A stretch of DNA of 64,000 nt from Sarcocystis neurona. Lineage: Eukaryota > Apicomplexa > Conoidasida > Eucoccidiorida > Sarcocystidae. A program made the translations under genes and the position numbers. Of the stretch, positions 14,827 to 24,859 are shown one piece after another; position 1 is the first letter of the stretch, and every line of letters begins with the position of its first letter. The notes under the pieces are model-generated. The model did no database searches, was not told the origin of the DNA, and saw nothing but the letters and a program-made list of their open reading frames with translations. The stretch covers positions 248,001 through 312,000 of the forward strand of contig KL647310.1 of the NCBI GenBank assembly GCA_000727475.1. The letters run 5' to 3'.

Positions 14827-17800
14827 TTGCTGCTGCTGTTGCTGTTGCTGCTGCTGCTCTGGGAAGGCGTCTCGTCGTCGAAAGAATGGCAGCAGGCCCG
14901 GCGAAGCTGCAGCGGCACTGCTGCTGCTCGTGGAGTTGCTTCGACTCGCGAAGAGATCTTCACCTGCTGCTCCAGCTGCTGCGTTTCTTCCTCCTGCTGC
15001 TGTCGATGAAGCCGGTGTGCGACCGACCGCGCTGCTGCTGGCCTCTTCGACGCTTCTCCTCTGTTGCATTTGCAGGAGCTGCTGTTGCAGCCGCCGCCGT
15101 TGCTGTAGAGCTGGTTCCTGCTGCTGCTGCCGTAGTGCCTCCTGTTGTCGCTGTTCCTCCTGCAGTCGCTGCTGCTGCAACCGCTGGTGTTGTACACGTC
15201 GCTGCCGGCGCTGCTCCTCCTCTTCCTCATAGGAAGTGAGAGACGCTGCGGGCAGCAGCAGCGCAGCAGCTAAGCCGCTGCTGAAAGGACTTTCATAGTG
15301 CCTGTGCTGCTGATCCTGTTGCTCGTGACGCAGCAGCGGCGGACGGTCCTGCTGTGTGGCAGCGCCCGCGTTGATGTTACTGCTGCTGCTGCTGGCAGAC
15401 CCCAACACGTCTGCGAACAGCGAATCAGCGGGCAGCTGGGCAACATGCTGCAGCAGCGCAGCAGAAGATGAAAAACCCGGAACGCTGCCGCACGCAAGGC
15501 CGCTCAGCACGGCAGGAAGCGGAACAGTCTGCAGCAACCCAGTAAAAATGACCAAGACACCGCAGCAGCAACCCAGCCCAGACTCATTATTGCGGCACCA
15601 GAAAAGCAGCCACGCCTGCAGCCACAGACCACCACCAGGCAGTAAGAGATGCAGCCACAGCAGCTGACTACGGCCTCGTTCACAGCAGGAGCAGCAGCAG
15701 AACACAGCACCAACACGGGCAGCAGCAGCAGCAGAACGCGAGGCACAAACATCCGCAACAGCAGCCGCAGAGGATACGCCTTCTGCAGCAGCTGCGCGCC
15801 TCAGCAGTGGGACACCAACTGCAACCCCGGCAGCAGCCGCAGCAGCAGCCCAACAGCACCAAGCCTCACCAGCCGAAGAGCACCAATGGCAGGGAAAGCC
15901 CGAAGAGAGCAGCATCACGTGAGGAAGCAAGCCGCAGCAAAGCAAGCAGTCCAGCGGGAACAGCGCAATGGAGAACAGCCACCACAAGAAAAGCGGAAGG
16001 CAGGGCTGCCGCAGAAGGCGAGGCATTAACAGCAGCAATACTCTGTGTTTATGCGCCAAGCCTGCACATATGTATGTATATATGTACATATATTTTAAGT
16101 GCACATGCGCACAGATAGAGCTACCCACAGCTAAACACAGCAGCATACACATACATACATATACATATATACACACATATATACACGTGTGTGCGTACAC
16201 TGAAGTGCATATACGAATTTGCGGACAGAGGCATTCACAGCTGAACACAATACCATATATAAATACATATATATACATATATATATACATGCATACATGC
16301 ACAGGCATATATGTACACATATATATATATATATATATATAAATGCCACTAGCAGGAGCTGCGTGACAGCACGGGCTGTTGCTGCAGTATTCGGCTTTGT
16401 ACCTGGAGGTGCAGGACATCTACAAGGCGCTCGAGCAGGTCTGGGACGTCGAGCAGAGCCCTCTGGTTTGTAGCTGCACAAACGTCGCAAGAGGAGCAGT
16501 GGTACAGCAGCGTCGCAGCCATCGGGCAGCACTTCCTGCGGCTCTGCTGCTGCCGCTGCTGCTGCAGCAGAAGAAGTGCCAGTCCTCCCTCCGCCGCGCG
16601 AGAGACAGTGACACCGGCAGCACCAGCTGCGGCCGCTACCTGCGCGGCCGCCTCCCTGCTCCAGCGGGGAGCGCCTGGTCTGCCAGCAGCCGCAGCTGCA
16701 GTAGTAGCAGAAGCGACAGCAGCAGCACCGGCGGCAGGGCAGGCAGCAGCAGCCGGCAAGAAAGACGCAGGCGCATGCTGCGACCTGCTTGGAGATGAGA
16801 CGGTGGGGATGTCACTCGAGTTGCTCGCAGCAGCTCTTTCATCTCCTGTCCTGCTTTTCCTGCTGTCGAGCTGTTTTCTGGTGCTCTTCGGCTGCCACCC
16901 CCTGCTTCCGGCGCCACTCTTGCAGCTGTGGCGGTTGCCGCGGTCTTCGCTCCTGCGCCGCACACACTTACTGCTAGTTTCGTCTTTCCTTCCACGAGCA
17001 GCGCTTTGTTCCCCACTTGGGAAGCCGTCTGCAGCTGCTGCTGCCCTCCTGCGTGCCCCCACGCCGTCCTCTTGCTGTGGCTCCTGCTGTTCCGCGCGCT
17101 GCTTCTTCCTCCACAGGGACCATCCGCGCTGCTGCTCTTCCTCCTCCTCCGCTTCCCTGTGGTTACGGTGCTGCTGTCTCAGGTGGTGCTGCTGTCGCCG
17201 GCAGTGTTGCTGCTGCTGTTGCTTCCGCGGGCAGTCTTCATCAGAAGAGCTTGCTGCCCCTGCGTCCAGCTCCTGCAGCAGCTGCCACGTCGGTTGCATG
17301 TGCACATCTCTACAGCGCTGCTGTTCGACCGCTACTGTTGAAGGACGTCTGAAGCGCTCGCGCAACCATCTCACCCTGCCAATGCTGCTTCTCCTCCTGC
17401 TGCTGTCGCTCCTGCTGTTGCCATTTTTGTCGATGCGCCACCTGCACTTTTTGCTGCTCTCTCTGCCGCTGCTGTTGCTGCTGCTGCTTCTCCTGCTGCT
17501 GCGTCGCGTCCTAACAAGGCATCTCCCACACCTTCTGTCGCTGCTTGCGCTGCTGCTGAGACTACCTCTGCTACTGCTGCTGCTGCATCTGTGTCTGCCT
17601 GGGGTGTGATTCCGCCCGCTCCCTTTACCCCTTTTTCTCTGCTTCGTCTTGTCGCTGCTGCTGCTGCCCTCTACGCTGGTGCTGCTGCTGCAGAAAGAGT
17701 ACGAAGACGTGCGGGACTGCCGCGACAGCAGACGGCGAACAGCGCGATGCAGCACCTGCTGTGGGGTGCTGCTGTTGCTTAGCCGTTGTGGAATAGCGTA

Positions 17801-20800
17801 CACAGCAGGCAACGGGCTTCTGATCTTGCTGCTGCCGCACCAGCTGATCTCTCCATCAGAGCTGCTGCCGCTGGTCGTTGTTGCACTCAGCGGAACCTCC
17901 TCCTCCTTTGCGACCCCTCCTGCTGCTGCCCTCGCGTCCCAGCTCGCTGCAGCGTGTCCTTCAAGGACGGCTTTCTTCCTTGGGTTCTTCCATCTGCTGG
18001 TGCCTCTGCAGCTTGATGTCCTGCTGTTGTTCTTCCTTCCGTCGCTGTCCTTCACCCAGTTGCTGGTGTCGACGCTGCTGAAGCTCCTCATGCTTCCGGT
18101 TCTGCTCCTGCTCTCCCAGGTGCTGCTGCTGCTCGTCGAGCTGCTGCTGCTCCCCCTCCCTCCCCTGCTGCTGCGGCTCACTCTGGGACTACTTCTTCGT
18201 CTCACTCTGCTCAGTTGCTGCCCGGGCTGTGGAAAACTCCTCCTTTCCCATCTGCTGTTGCTGCTGCTGGTCACTCGCCGCTGCTCGAGCAGCGCGTGTC
18301 TCTCGCCGCTCCCGCTGGAGACTCGCAACAGAGACAGCGTCTCCTCACAGGCGTGGCGCTCATCGCGCTCGAACAGCAACAGCCCCAGCAACCGCGCCAG
18401 CGCAGCGACGTGACGCACGTGCAGCAGCTCGATCGAAAAAGCTGCCTCCTGCTGCTGTTCCTCAACAACACAGAGCGTCCACTCTCCAGTTGTCCTTGCT
18501 CCTCCCCCTCCTGTTTCCGCTGCCTCTAGTTGCAGAGCGTTTGACGCATCTGCTGTTCCTAGACCCTCTGACGAAGCTCCAGTTGCTGTTGCTGCTGTTC
18601 TGGGCAGTGTTCTTGGAGCTGTTGGGCACGTCGCCGCTGCTTCTGCGTGTAACGTCGTGTCTCCTGTTGCTGTTGCTGTCGCTGCTTCTCTTGAAGATAA
18701 TGAGGTTGCGACGACTCCGATTCCTCCTTCTGCTCCTGCAGCGAAGGCTGTTCGTGCGCCTGCTGCCTCTGTGCCTGCTGCTGTTGTTGCTGCAGTTGCT
18801 CCTTTGGCTGCTACAAAAGGCGCCGCTCTTGCACCGTCGCGTTCGCCGCTGTTGCTGACGTGAGGTCTACCACCAGCGGCACCTGCCCGCAATGCAGAAT
18901 CCTCTGTTAGTGCCGCTGCCGCTGCAGCATGACGTATAGAACGAGATGGTGCTGCTCCTGCGGCTGCGGCTGCTCTTGCATCTCTATGCGCAGCTGCTCC
19001 TTCTGCTTCTGCTGCTGCGGCGAAGTGTACCGAAGGAAGCACAGAGCCGGTGCTAGCAGCAGGCAGAGTCATACTGGTTGTCGAGGCAGCGGCGGCAGGA
19101 GAATGAAAAGCAGCAGGAGGACAATCAGCGGCGCCACTCCCAGGAGCAGCGGCAGGCAAAGCACCCACAGCAGCTGTGGAAAGAGAAACTGCACCAGCAG
19201 CGCCAACGTCATTGACCAGGGAAGCAGCAGAAGCGTGGACGACAGTGGTCGCCAGGGAAGAGACGGCAGAAAAACCAGCAGCAACAGAAGCAGCAGTCAA
19301 ATCCCCAGCAGTAGCAAAAGCTGCAGCGGAACCAAGAGGCTGAGCAGCAGGAGAGATACGCCCAGCCGAAGCAGGCGGCGCAGCCGTTGAGATGGGGAGC
19401 TGCTGTTGCCGCAGCAGCAGCCCACGAAGTGGGGCAGGAGCAAACCACGAAGGACAGCTGCTGCGTAGAGACAGCAGCCCCTCCCGTGTAGACAGCAGCT
19501 CCTCGAGCAGCAGCTCTGCGCTGTCGAAAGTCACCGGCGACGCCAACAGCTCAAAAAGGCTCTGCATCACCCTGCAGGAGCAAAAAGAAAAGAAAAGGAG
19601 AACGCAGAGGAGAAAACGGGTGCACGAAAAAGAGGTCCAAGAGACGGCGTGAATTCGGGGAACGAGAAAAAGAAAAGTTAAGAGTGAAGAACAGCATCAG
19701 ACACGTGATCGAGGGGAGTACAGAGTCAGAAGAAACGGGGGGAAGGAGACGGCAAGGGACACGAGACAGAGCAAGAAGTTCGAGTGCTGAAGAAAATACT
19801 GAGGCAAGATTGACAAAGCGGAGCGAGGACTGGGAGGGGGGAAGGATCACCCTGCATGAATAAAGGGGAAAATGAGAAGATCTGGAGAGACTGAGAGACA
19901 CACAGCACAGTAGAGTACGGGATCTGCGAAGGAAGAAACCAGGGCGAGAACGGATGTAAAAGTGAAGCTTTCCATACAAAGACAACGGAGGGAGGTGACG
20001 AGAGAAAAGAAGGGGGAAAAGGAAAAGGGACGAGAAAGACAACGGGAAAAGGACAAATGCACAAAACCGAACAGGGTGGAAGTCGACTCGAGGCAAGGGT
20101 GGGCAGAGTAGCAGGAATACTACTCTTCATGAAGAAAGACGGCAAAAGGTAGTGAGGAAGAAAAGGACAGAAGATGCGGAAAGAGAAACGACAGAAAGGT
20201 GGAAAACAGAAGAAGGGAAGGAAGAAAAAGAAGAGAAGAACACCACAAAGGCAGAAAAGGGACACGTCGAGACGCAGGAAGCAAAAACGAGAGAAGCGGC
20301 AGGAAGAGAAACGTGGGAGCCGGAGGAAGGTGAAGGACAGCAAAGGCGTGAAAAACTGGAAAACGAGAGACGTGGAGGACAGAAGCAAGGAGACACAGAC
20401 AAGCGGGAACATAAGAGGAAGAAGAGCGAGAAACACGGAGATACGTACGGAAATCTAGGTATACGTGTGGGTGGATATTCCATGGGGGGGCACGCCATTA
20501 CGTAGCGGTGAACATGGAGGGGCAGAGAAAGAAGAAGACATGAGAGGGACACGCGGCGACGAAAAGGAAGCGTGACGGAGGAGAGCCACAGCTGGAAGAG
20601 ACGACGAAGAAGAAGAAGACTGCGCCGGGTGACGCGGGACCCAAGGAGGGGGCACGCAAGCTGCTGCAGAACACACACAAGCGACGGGGGCAGTGTGACG
20701 CTCGTAGGCGTGGGACGGAGAAAGGGTTGCGGGGAAGAAGAAACCACCACCCCCCAAAGGGGGACGAGGGGGCGAAGGGAAAAAGACGAAGAGAATAACG

Positions 20801-23800
20801 AGGAGGCAGCTGTGCACAGAAGTGCGGCCGAGACAAGCAGCAGTAGGACAGACACTGAGGGGAAGAAGCGCAGAGACGGAGAGAGTGAACTGCGTCAGAA
20901 CGACGCACAAGAGAAATCAGAGGGAGAAGGTTCGGAGGAATTATCAAGGGAAGCACAGAGGGGCATCAGAACAGGCACCGTGAATCCACGGAGAGCAAGA
21001 GGAACTCAAAGGGGGGAGAAGAGACAGCAGACGGGGAGCGGGGACGGGAACGCACAGAACAGGCGGAGAAAGTGAGTCGGCGGAGAAGCCGGCAGCGAAA
21101 GTGTCGGTAGGAGAAGGGAAGCACGAAAAGAGGAAAGGAGGGGAACGGGGGAGGAAAACGAGAAACAGATACACGGGTGAAACTCTGTGGACGCACGCTG
21201 GAGGGAGCAACCAAACAGGGAGAAAAAATGATGTGCTGTACGTACACCCGATCCCCACTGTCTGTACACTTGGTCACGCGGCGATGTCTCTCCTTCTCTG
21301 CAGCGCCTCTCTACGCAACGTGCAGTACCTGTGCAGGCGTGCTGCCACCCTGCTTTGTGAATGTTGTGCTTCCCCACGCGTGCGCTGCTTCTCTGCGAAG
21401 GCACTGGTCTCATGTGGATGCGGTCCTCCCTTTACACGTATGCACTGCTTCTCGACGCGCGGGTCTCCGTTCACGCACGCGGCCGTTCCTCTAGGCATGC
21501 GTTGAACTCTTCATGTGCTTGAGCTGGGGCAGCACACATGCGTGTCTACGTGTAAATCTGCAATGCCGCAGAGTTGCACTCTTTACGCAAAAGTCAGACG
21601 CTTCCCTGTCGCTTCGATTTTCTGTGAACGTGTAGAGGGAAATTACCTCTTGTTCCAGCTAATGGTATCAGCAAGAGCAGCGTTAGCGAGCACCAGCTCT
21701 CTCAGAAGGCAGGTGCAATCGTTCTTCACAACCAGCAGCAGGGCCTTGATCTCTGCTGCAGCAGCAGCCCCCCCTCCGCTTCGGTCAGCAGCAGCAGCTG
21801 CTGCTGCAAATCCTCTCCACCCCCCTCCTCTTCTTCCTCCTGCTCCTCCGTTAGACACTGCTGCCGTCCCTCCTCTTCCTCCAACAAGGTAGTCTTCTGC
21901 TGCTGCTCCTCCTCTATATCCTGCCGGTCCGTACTCTGCAGCTGCAAAGGGTCTTCTGCCTGGCGCTCCTGCTGCGGGGATGGCTTCTGTTGCTGCTGCA
22001 GGGTGACTTCTGTGAAGCAGCGCTGCTGGCCTGCTGCCTCCTGTTGCCGTGAGATCATCTGCACGCAGGAGCAGCACACCAAGAAGCACAGCTTCGCCCC
22101 CGTGGCCAAGAAACTGCAGCAAGTTCTGCTGTGCGGAAACTGGAGTCACCGTTGCTGTGGCCAACTGCTGCTGATGCTGCTGCAGTGCTGCTGCTGCCGC
22201 TGCATCAAAGGTCGCAGCGGCTGTCAGCGAGCCAGCAGCTTCTCGGCCCGGCGCCACGCCTGCAGTCCTAGCAGGCCGTGGACCCGCAGCGGCCCCAGCC
22301 CCAGCACCACCACCCCCAGCACCAGCTGCAGCCGCAGCAGGACCAACAGCAGCAGCAGCAAAACCAGCGGCATCCGGTGCGGTGTTGCCGTTTACGCCAA
22401 GAAGTGGAGGCGCAGCGCCTGCTGGTGCACCTCCTGTTGCTGCTCCCCAAGATGCAGGGTCCGAGATAGTCAGGTCAGCAACACGCAGCAGCAGCTGCCG
22501 CAGTTCCGTCAAATCTTGTCGTGTGCGCTGCTGCTGCGCACGTCGCTGCTGCTGCTGCAGACGATGCCGCTGCTGCTGCTGCGCTCGCAGGCGCTGCTGC
22601 TGCAATCGACGCAACGCCCCTCGCCAAGACTCCATGCCTCGTCTGCCCAGGACCTCCTCTGCAGCGTGGAACGTAGACAGTAGCGAAGCATGAGATGCGA
22701 CCTCAGGTGAGGCCGCAGCAAGAAGCCCGATACCTGCAGCAGAAAAACCAGGGGCAGCGGCAGGGCGAGCAGCAGCCGGAGCAGCAGGACGAGGAGCAGC
22801 AGCGGTAGCAGCGGGACGAGGTGCAGCAGCAGCAGTACTGGGATTTGAAGAGAGAGAAGTTCCTGCTTGGGACACAGCTGCAGGAGAGGCAGCAATGGCA
22901 GCAGCAGAGGTAGGCAGCTGACCAGGCGGTAGCAGCGAGGGGTATTCGTAGTGGAAGACGGGAGGCAGCAGCAGCCCTGCCGTTGTGAGGGAAGTGCTGC
23001 TGCTGCTGGTTGGCGGCTGGGGGTGGGGGTGCTGAGGGGCAGGAGGAGGGGATGGTATGAGGCTGCTGCTGGGCACTGCTGTTGCGCTGCCGACGGCCGG
23101 GAAGGAGAAGACGGAGAGTGAGGGAACGGTGGAGTTAGCAGTTTCATCAGAAAAAGCACCCCCAGCAAAAGCTCCGGCAGCCTGTTGCTGCAAGCGGTGT
23201 AGCACCTCACGCAACTGCTGCAGTAAAGTCAGAATCGCCTCGTTTGTTGCAGAAACGCCGCACGGCTCGCCATCGCGGTGTCTGTTCTGCAGCAGCTGCT
23301 CAAGCAGTAGCCCCTGCAGCTGCTTCCGCTGCACATTTGCATCGCATGCAGCCCTCACCGCTGCTGCTTTCACAGCCTCTGCTGCCGCAACTTCCTCTGC
23401 TGCTCCTCCTCCTCTTCGACGACGACCGATGGCTCCCGTTGCTGCTGCTGTTGTCTGTGTCTGTTCTGCTGCTGTCTCTTTGCCTTCCTCGGGCAAAGGA
23501 TGCTCCCTGCCCGCGCAGGACCCTTCAGCAACGACGCTGCCGCTGGTGCTGCGGGGCTCACTGCGTACCCTGTCGAGTCTGGTGCTGCTCTCGGTTACGC
23601 TGCCAGACCTGCTGCTGTAGCCGCTGCTGCTCTCGCTGTCGGTGTTACTGCTGCTGTTACTGCTGCTTCTCCTTGTTGAAGGAGAGACACTCCCGGGGAC
23701 CGCAGCGTTGACACAGTGCCTGCGCCACAAGCCTGTCGCGCCGCTGCTGCTAGTCGGCAGGCCGCTGCCGCCCCTGCTGCCGCTGTCACAGGCGGTGACG

Positions 23801-24480
23801 TACAGAGTGTTGCTGCTGTGAAAGCTGCGGCTGCTGCGGAGGAGGCCGCCGACCGTGCGGCGTACAGCGGAGAGCGCAGGTTGTGCTCGACGGGCGCGCT
23901 GCAGCACAAAGGCATTTGCTGCTGGGCGCGGGCGGCAGCGCTCATCCTCAGTAGGAGCAGCTGCAGAGACTGGGTAGAGAGAGTCGTCAGAGAAAGGAGA
24001 AGCTGCAATAGTACTGGAGAGCTGCTGTAACGAGGATCTGCCAGCGGTGCTTGTAGGGGGGTGCTCCGGCGGTCTCTCTCTTTTGTGCTTCTTCCTCTTC
24101 CTAATCGCTCGCGCCGCGCCTGTTCGAGGCGGTGCAGCTTCATCCTCTCCCGCTGCGGAGTCTCCCGCAGCTGAGGCGAACGACGAGAAGGACGAAGGTG
24201 CAAGAGTAACGTCATATGGCGCAGCAGGTGTAGCGGCATTCGCGCATAAGAGGCGTCGCTTGCCCTGCTGCAGCTGAAGCAGCAGATGCTGTCTGCTACT
24301 GCGAGTGCGAGGCAACAGCACGCCGTGCGAATACGGCGTGGGCAGGAGGAATGAGAACTCCGTTTGTAGCAGTTGATCTTCCTGCGGCAGCAGTGCAGTG
24401 GGATGCTGTCCACGCGGACGAAGCAGTCCAAGAGGCTCCCGTCCTGCTGCAGGTGCACGCTTGTTTCTTCGCCTCTCCAT
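1..24480 (-). CDS. TRPC4AP-like: Giant TRPC4AP/TRUSS-like protein (DUF3689), spliced, C-terminus off the window
   Basis: Five minus-strand exons join in phase into one frame of more than 6,000 codons. Conserved islands occur in the order of the animal TRPC4AP (DUF3689) family as I remember it: LLRELVLANAALADTISWNK, ALLDVPDLLERLVDVLHLQ, LLTIDLMLSTALQALAQAAA, LYYVLCGLMAGRFRGEVQQR, YRFWLASAIEACLRGADPLL and FFSVLLENLVDSNVLLRSLF. The human counterparts include a VLCVLLMGRQRNQV segment, an RFWQARAVESFLRG segment and an SSLVDSNMLVR segment. In animals TRPC4AP is about 800 residues and acts as a substrate receptor of a CUL4-DDB1 ubiquitin ligase; that role is inferred here. The extra length is Gln-, Ala- and Ser-rich low-complexity sequence between helices. 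The last part of the domain lies before base 1. The start codon is not settled: in-frame ATGs occur at 24,480 and near 24,765, and a further 5' exon ending at a GTAAGA donor near 24,796 is possible. The family call is firm; the exact 5' end is not. Confidence 0.82.
1116..1175 (-). repeat. 15-bp coding minisatellite, four exact copies (TGDSS)
   Basis: The plus-strand unit GTGCTGCTGTCGCCA is repeated four times without change, followed by a partial copy. In the exon 5 frame it encodes Thr-Gly-Asp-Ser-Ser four times. Exact copies suggest recent expansion. Confidence 0.9.
1659..3084 (-). other. Intron 4 of the TRPC4AP-like gene, CTG-rich in sense
   Basis: A GTGCGT donor and a TTTTTGCTGCTGCTGTTGCTGCTGCAG-type acceptor bound 1,426 bases. 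The plus strand here is full of CAG, so the sense strand is CTG, the reverse of both flanking exons. Stop-free frames in this stretch on either strand are repeat artefacts. Splicing rebuilds an Arg codon and gives KLKR-ELLTPHERNALT, matching the family's NQELNELS segment. Confidence 0.75.
3085..3932 (-). CDS. TRPC4AP-like: Exon 4 of the TRPC4AP-like gene
   Basis: The exon starts GAGCTCGCTTGT (phase 0) and ends AAGCG|GTGCGT (phase 2). It encodes hydrophobic helices, then LYYVLCGLMAGRFRGEVQQR followed by RGIAQLLDRAFAAVAW, a Gln/Pro-rich loop (about 3,320-3,480), and CCECSLCGQTVELLRVIHDV. The human family members have VLCVLLMGRQRNQV, a LFDKLIW helix and a CDCSP-x-LKIQFLRLLQSF segment at the same places, which makes this the clearest part of the match. 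The Gln-rich loop replaces the family's short HGHNQ connector. Confidence 0.85.
3933..5346 (-). other. Intron 3 of the TRPC4AP-like gene (TATATG and GA-rich repeats)
   Basis: The donor is GTAAGG. The preferred acceptor is CTTTCCTGGAG, preceded by a near-ideal branch site CTTACTGAC about 15 bases upstream. A TGA lies in frame just before that branch site, so the exon cannot start further upstream in this frame. A second, better-looking TTTTTCAG near 4,014 is out of phase. The intron is almost entirely TATATG/TACATA (about 4,085-4,500) and GAGA-rich repeats (4,590-5,330). Confidence 0.6.
4870..5045. repeat. About 63-bp tandem repeat, three diverged copies
   Basis: The core GGCAGTCATATATGGGAAGA recurs at 4,882, 4,944 and 5,008 (third copy GGGAGTCAT), each followed by an AGAGAGA-type stretch and TATATG. 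It lies inside intron 3 of the TRPC4AP-like gene. Confidence 0.7.
5347..15528 (-). CDS. TRPC4AP-like: Exon 3: 10.2-kb Gln/Ala/Ser-rich exon of the TRPC4AP-like gene
   Basis: This single stop-free exon has 10,182 bases, exactly 3,394 codons, with phase 0 on both ends. The acceptor is TTGCTGCAG|ACTG and the donor CACCTT|GTAAGG. It begins TVPLPAVLSGLACGSVPGFS and ends LLTIDLMLSTALQALAQAAA then PPERSYVLRIASLSQHL, which fits the family helix before the VLCVLL segment. Nearly everything between is low complexity: a 49-Gln tract (14,710-14,856), Ser/Thr runs (12,760-13,000), Arg-x-x-Gln-Gln-Gln repeats (12,133-12,265), Ala runs (8,150-8,220) and Ala/Pro/Thr blocks. Charged, probably helical coils occur near 10,030-10,150 (FRQLHRVYKQTLQLYREQRR) and 6,950-7,110. 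The inserted residues lie between two conserved helices, so the exon adds a huge, probably disordered loop. Confidence 0.72.
12133..12265 (-). repeat. 18-bp coding minisatellite, Arg-x-x-Gln-Gln-Gln
   Basis: About seven imperfect 18-base units encode REEQEQ, RAAQQQ, RADQQQ, REEQQQ, RAEQQQ, REEQQH and RGEQQE in the frame of exon 3. The six-residue period mixes Arg/Glu charge with Gln and is likely helical. Confidence 0.75.
14710..14856 (-). repeat. 49-residue polyglutamine tract (mixed CAG/CAA)
   Basis: Forty-nine consecutive Gln codons lie in the frame of exon 3, bounded by a Glu codon on each side. CAA codons are interspersed among CAG throughout, so the tract is an interrupted rather than pure CAG repeat. 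Confidence 0.9.
15529..16402 (-). other. Intron 2 of the TRPC4AP-like gene
   Basis: A GTACAA donor at 16,402 and a GGTTGCTGCAG acceptor at 15,530-15,529 leave phase 0 on both sides. The 5' half (about 16,060-16,345) is TATATG/TACATA repeat. The 3' half is CTG-rich in the sense direction, opposite to the CAG of the flanking exons. The frame happens to stay open through this intron and reads there as Tyr-Ile and Cys-Leu repeats, so a naive ORF would extend to 16,419. Confidence 0.72.
16403..19571 (-). CDS. TRPC4AP-like: Exon 2 of the TRPC4AP-like gene
   Basis: The exon begins after TTTTTGCTCCTGCAG and ends at a CTCCAG|GTACAA donor. It holds 1 base plus 1,056 codons and leaves phase 0. It opens with VMQSLFELLASPVTFDSAEL and LLEELLSTREGLLSL, followed by a GCT-coded Ala-rich block (about 18,540-19,390). 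Next comes the conserved SIELLHVRHVAALARLLGLL near 18,400, then Arg/Ser/Gln-rich low complexity, and finally ALLDVPDLLERLVDVLHLQ at the 3' end. The family has comparable helices (an IEDILG segment, an LANFCRI segment and an IPGFVERL segment) in the same order. The Ala-rich block could hide an in-frame intron; the frame is open through it. Confidence 0.72.
19572..21646 (-). other. Intron 1 of the TRPC4AP-like gene, pyrimidine-rich in sense
   Basis: The intron runs from a GTAATT donor to a CTCCTGCAG acceptor. For about 1.6 kb (roughly 19,575-21,200) the plus strand is predominantly purine, so the sense strand is a long C/T tract ending in a strong polypyrimidine acceptor. Several long ORFs of either strand cross it, but they are Ser/Phe/Leu- or Lys/Arg/Glu-only products of the base bias and I do not call them genes. 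Confidence 0.7.
21647..24480 (-). CDS. TRPC4AP-like: Exon 1 (visible part) of the TRPC4AP-like gene
   Basis: This long open minus frame ends at a donor AG|GTAATT in phase 2. Near 22,060-22,130 it carries FLGHGGEAVLLGVLLLRADD, matching the family's FGG-DLLVEIL helix, and at 21,650-21,710 LLRELVLANAALADTISWNK. A helix around 22,440-22,500 (DLTELRQLLLRVADLTISDP) fits the preceding family segment. Between them lie Ala/Pro- and Gln-rich stretches; one Ala-rich block (about 22,690-23,000) uses GCT/GCC codons, that is CTG in the sense direction. The upstream limit is arbitrary: the frame stays open to about 24,855, and the ATG at 24,480 opens a basic segment. Joining to the next exon rebuilds an Arg codon and gives NKR-VMQSLF. 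Confidence 0.7.
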
Positions 24481-24859
24481 CCGTGTCACGAGAGTGGAAG
24501 GTGTAGACGTAGTGCAAGAAGCAGCCACACTTGGAGCACTCACGGGCTGTAGATGATAGACTGCAGCAGTAGGAGAAAGGCACCGTTGTGGCGGTGGTTG
24601 CAAACCCGAAAATAAACATGAAGGAACACCCAAGTAGTTCTGACGATAGAGCCAGCAGCTGCTGCTGCTCCCCCCCGCGCTGCTGTCCTCGTGTCTTTGC
24701 CTGCCGCCCTCCCCTGCCCCCCTTTCGCCCACCCCACGACTCGTCTCCCCTCCTTCCATCTCGGTCTCCGTACGGTATACGCACAGAGGAATTCTTACCG
24801 TATTGCCGTCAATATGCGACAGCTGTTGTTGATGGTGACGCTGCCCTACCGGCAATTGC

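Noticed and set aside
15531..16419. Upstream extension of the giant exon frame through TATATG and CTG repeats
   Set aside because: The residues are Tyr-Ile and Cys-Leu runs, and good splice sites at 16,402 and 15,529 join conserved sequence in phase across it.
19726..20956. Minus-strand Ser/Phe/Leu-rich and plus-strand Lys/Arg/Glu-rich ORFs
   Set aside because: They arise from the purine-pyrimidine bias of intron 1, and the composition is uniform with no domain-like variation.
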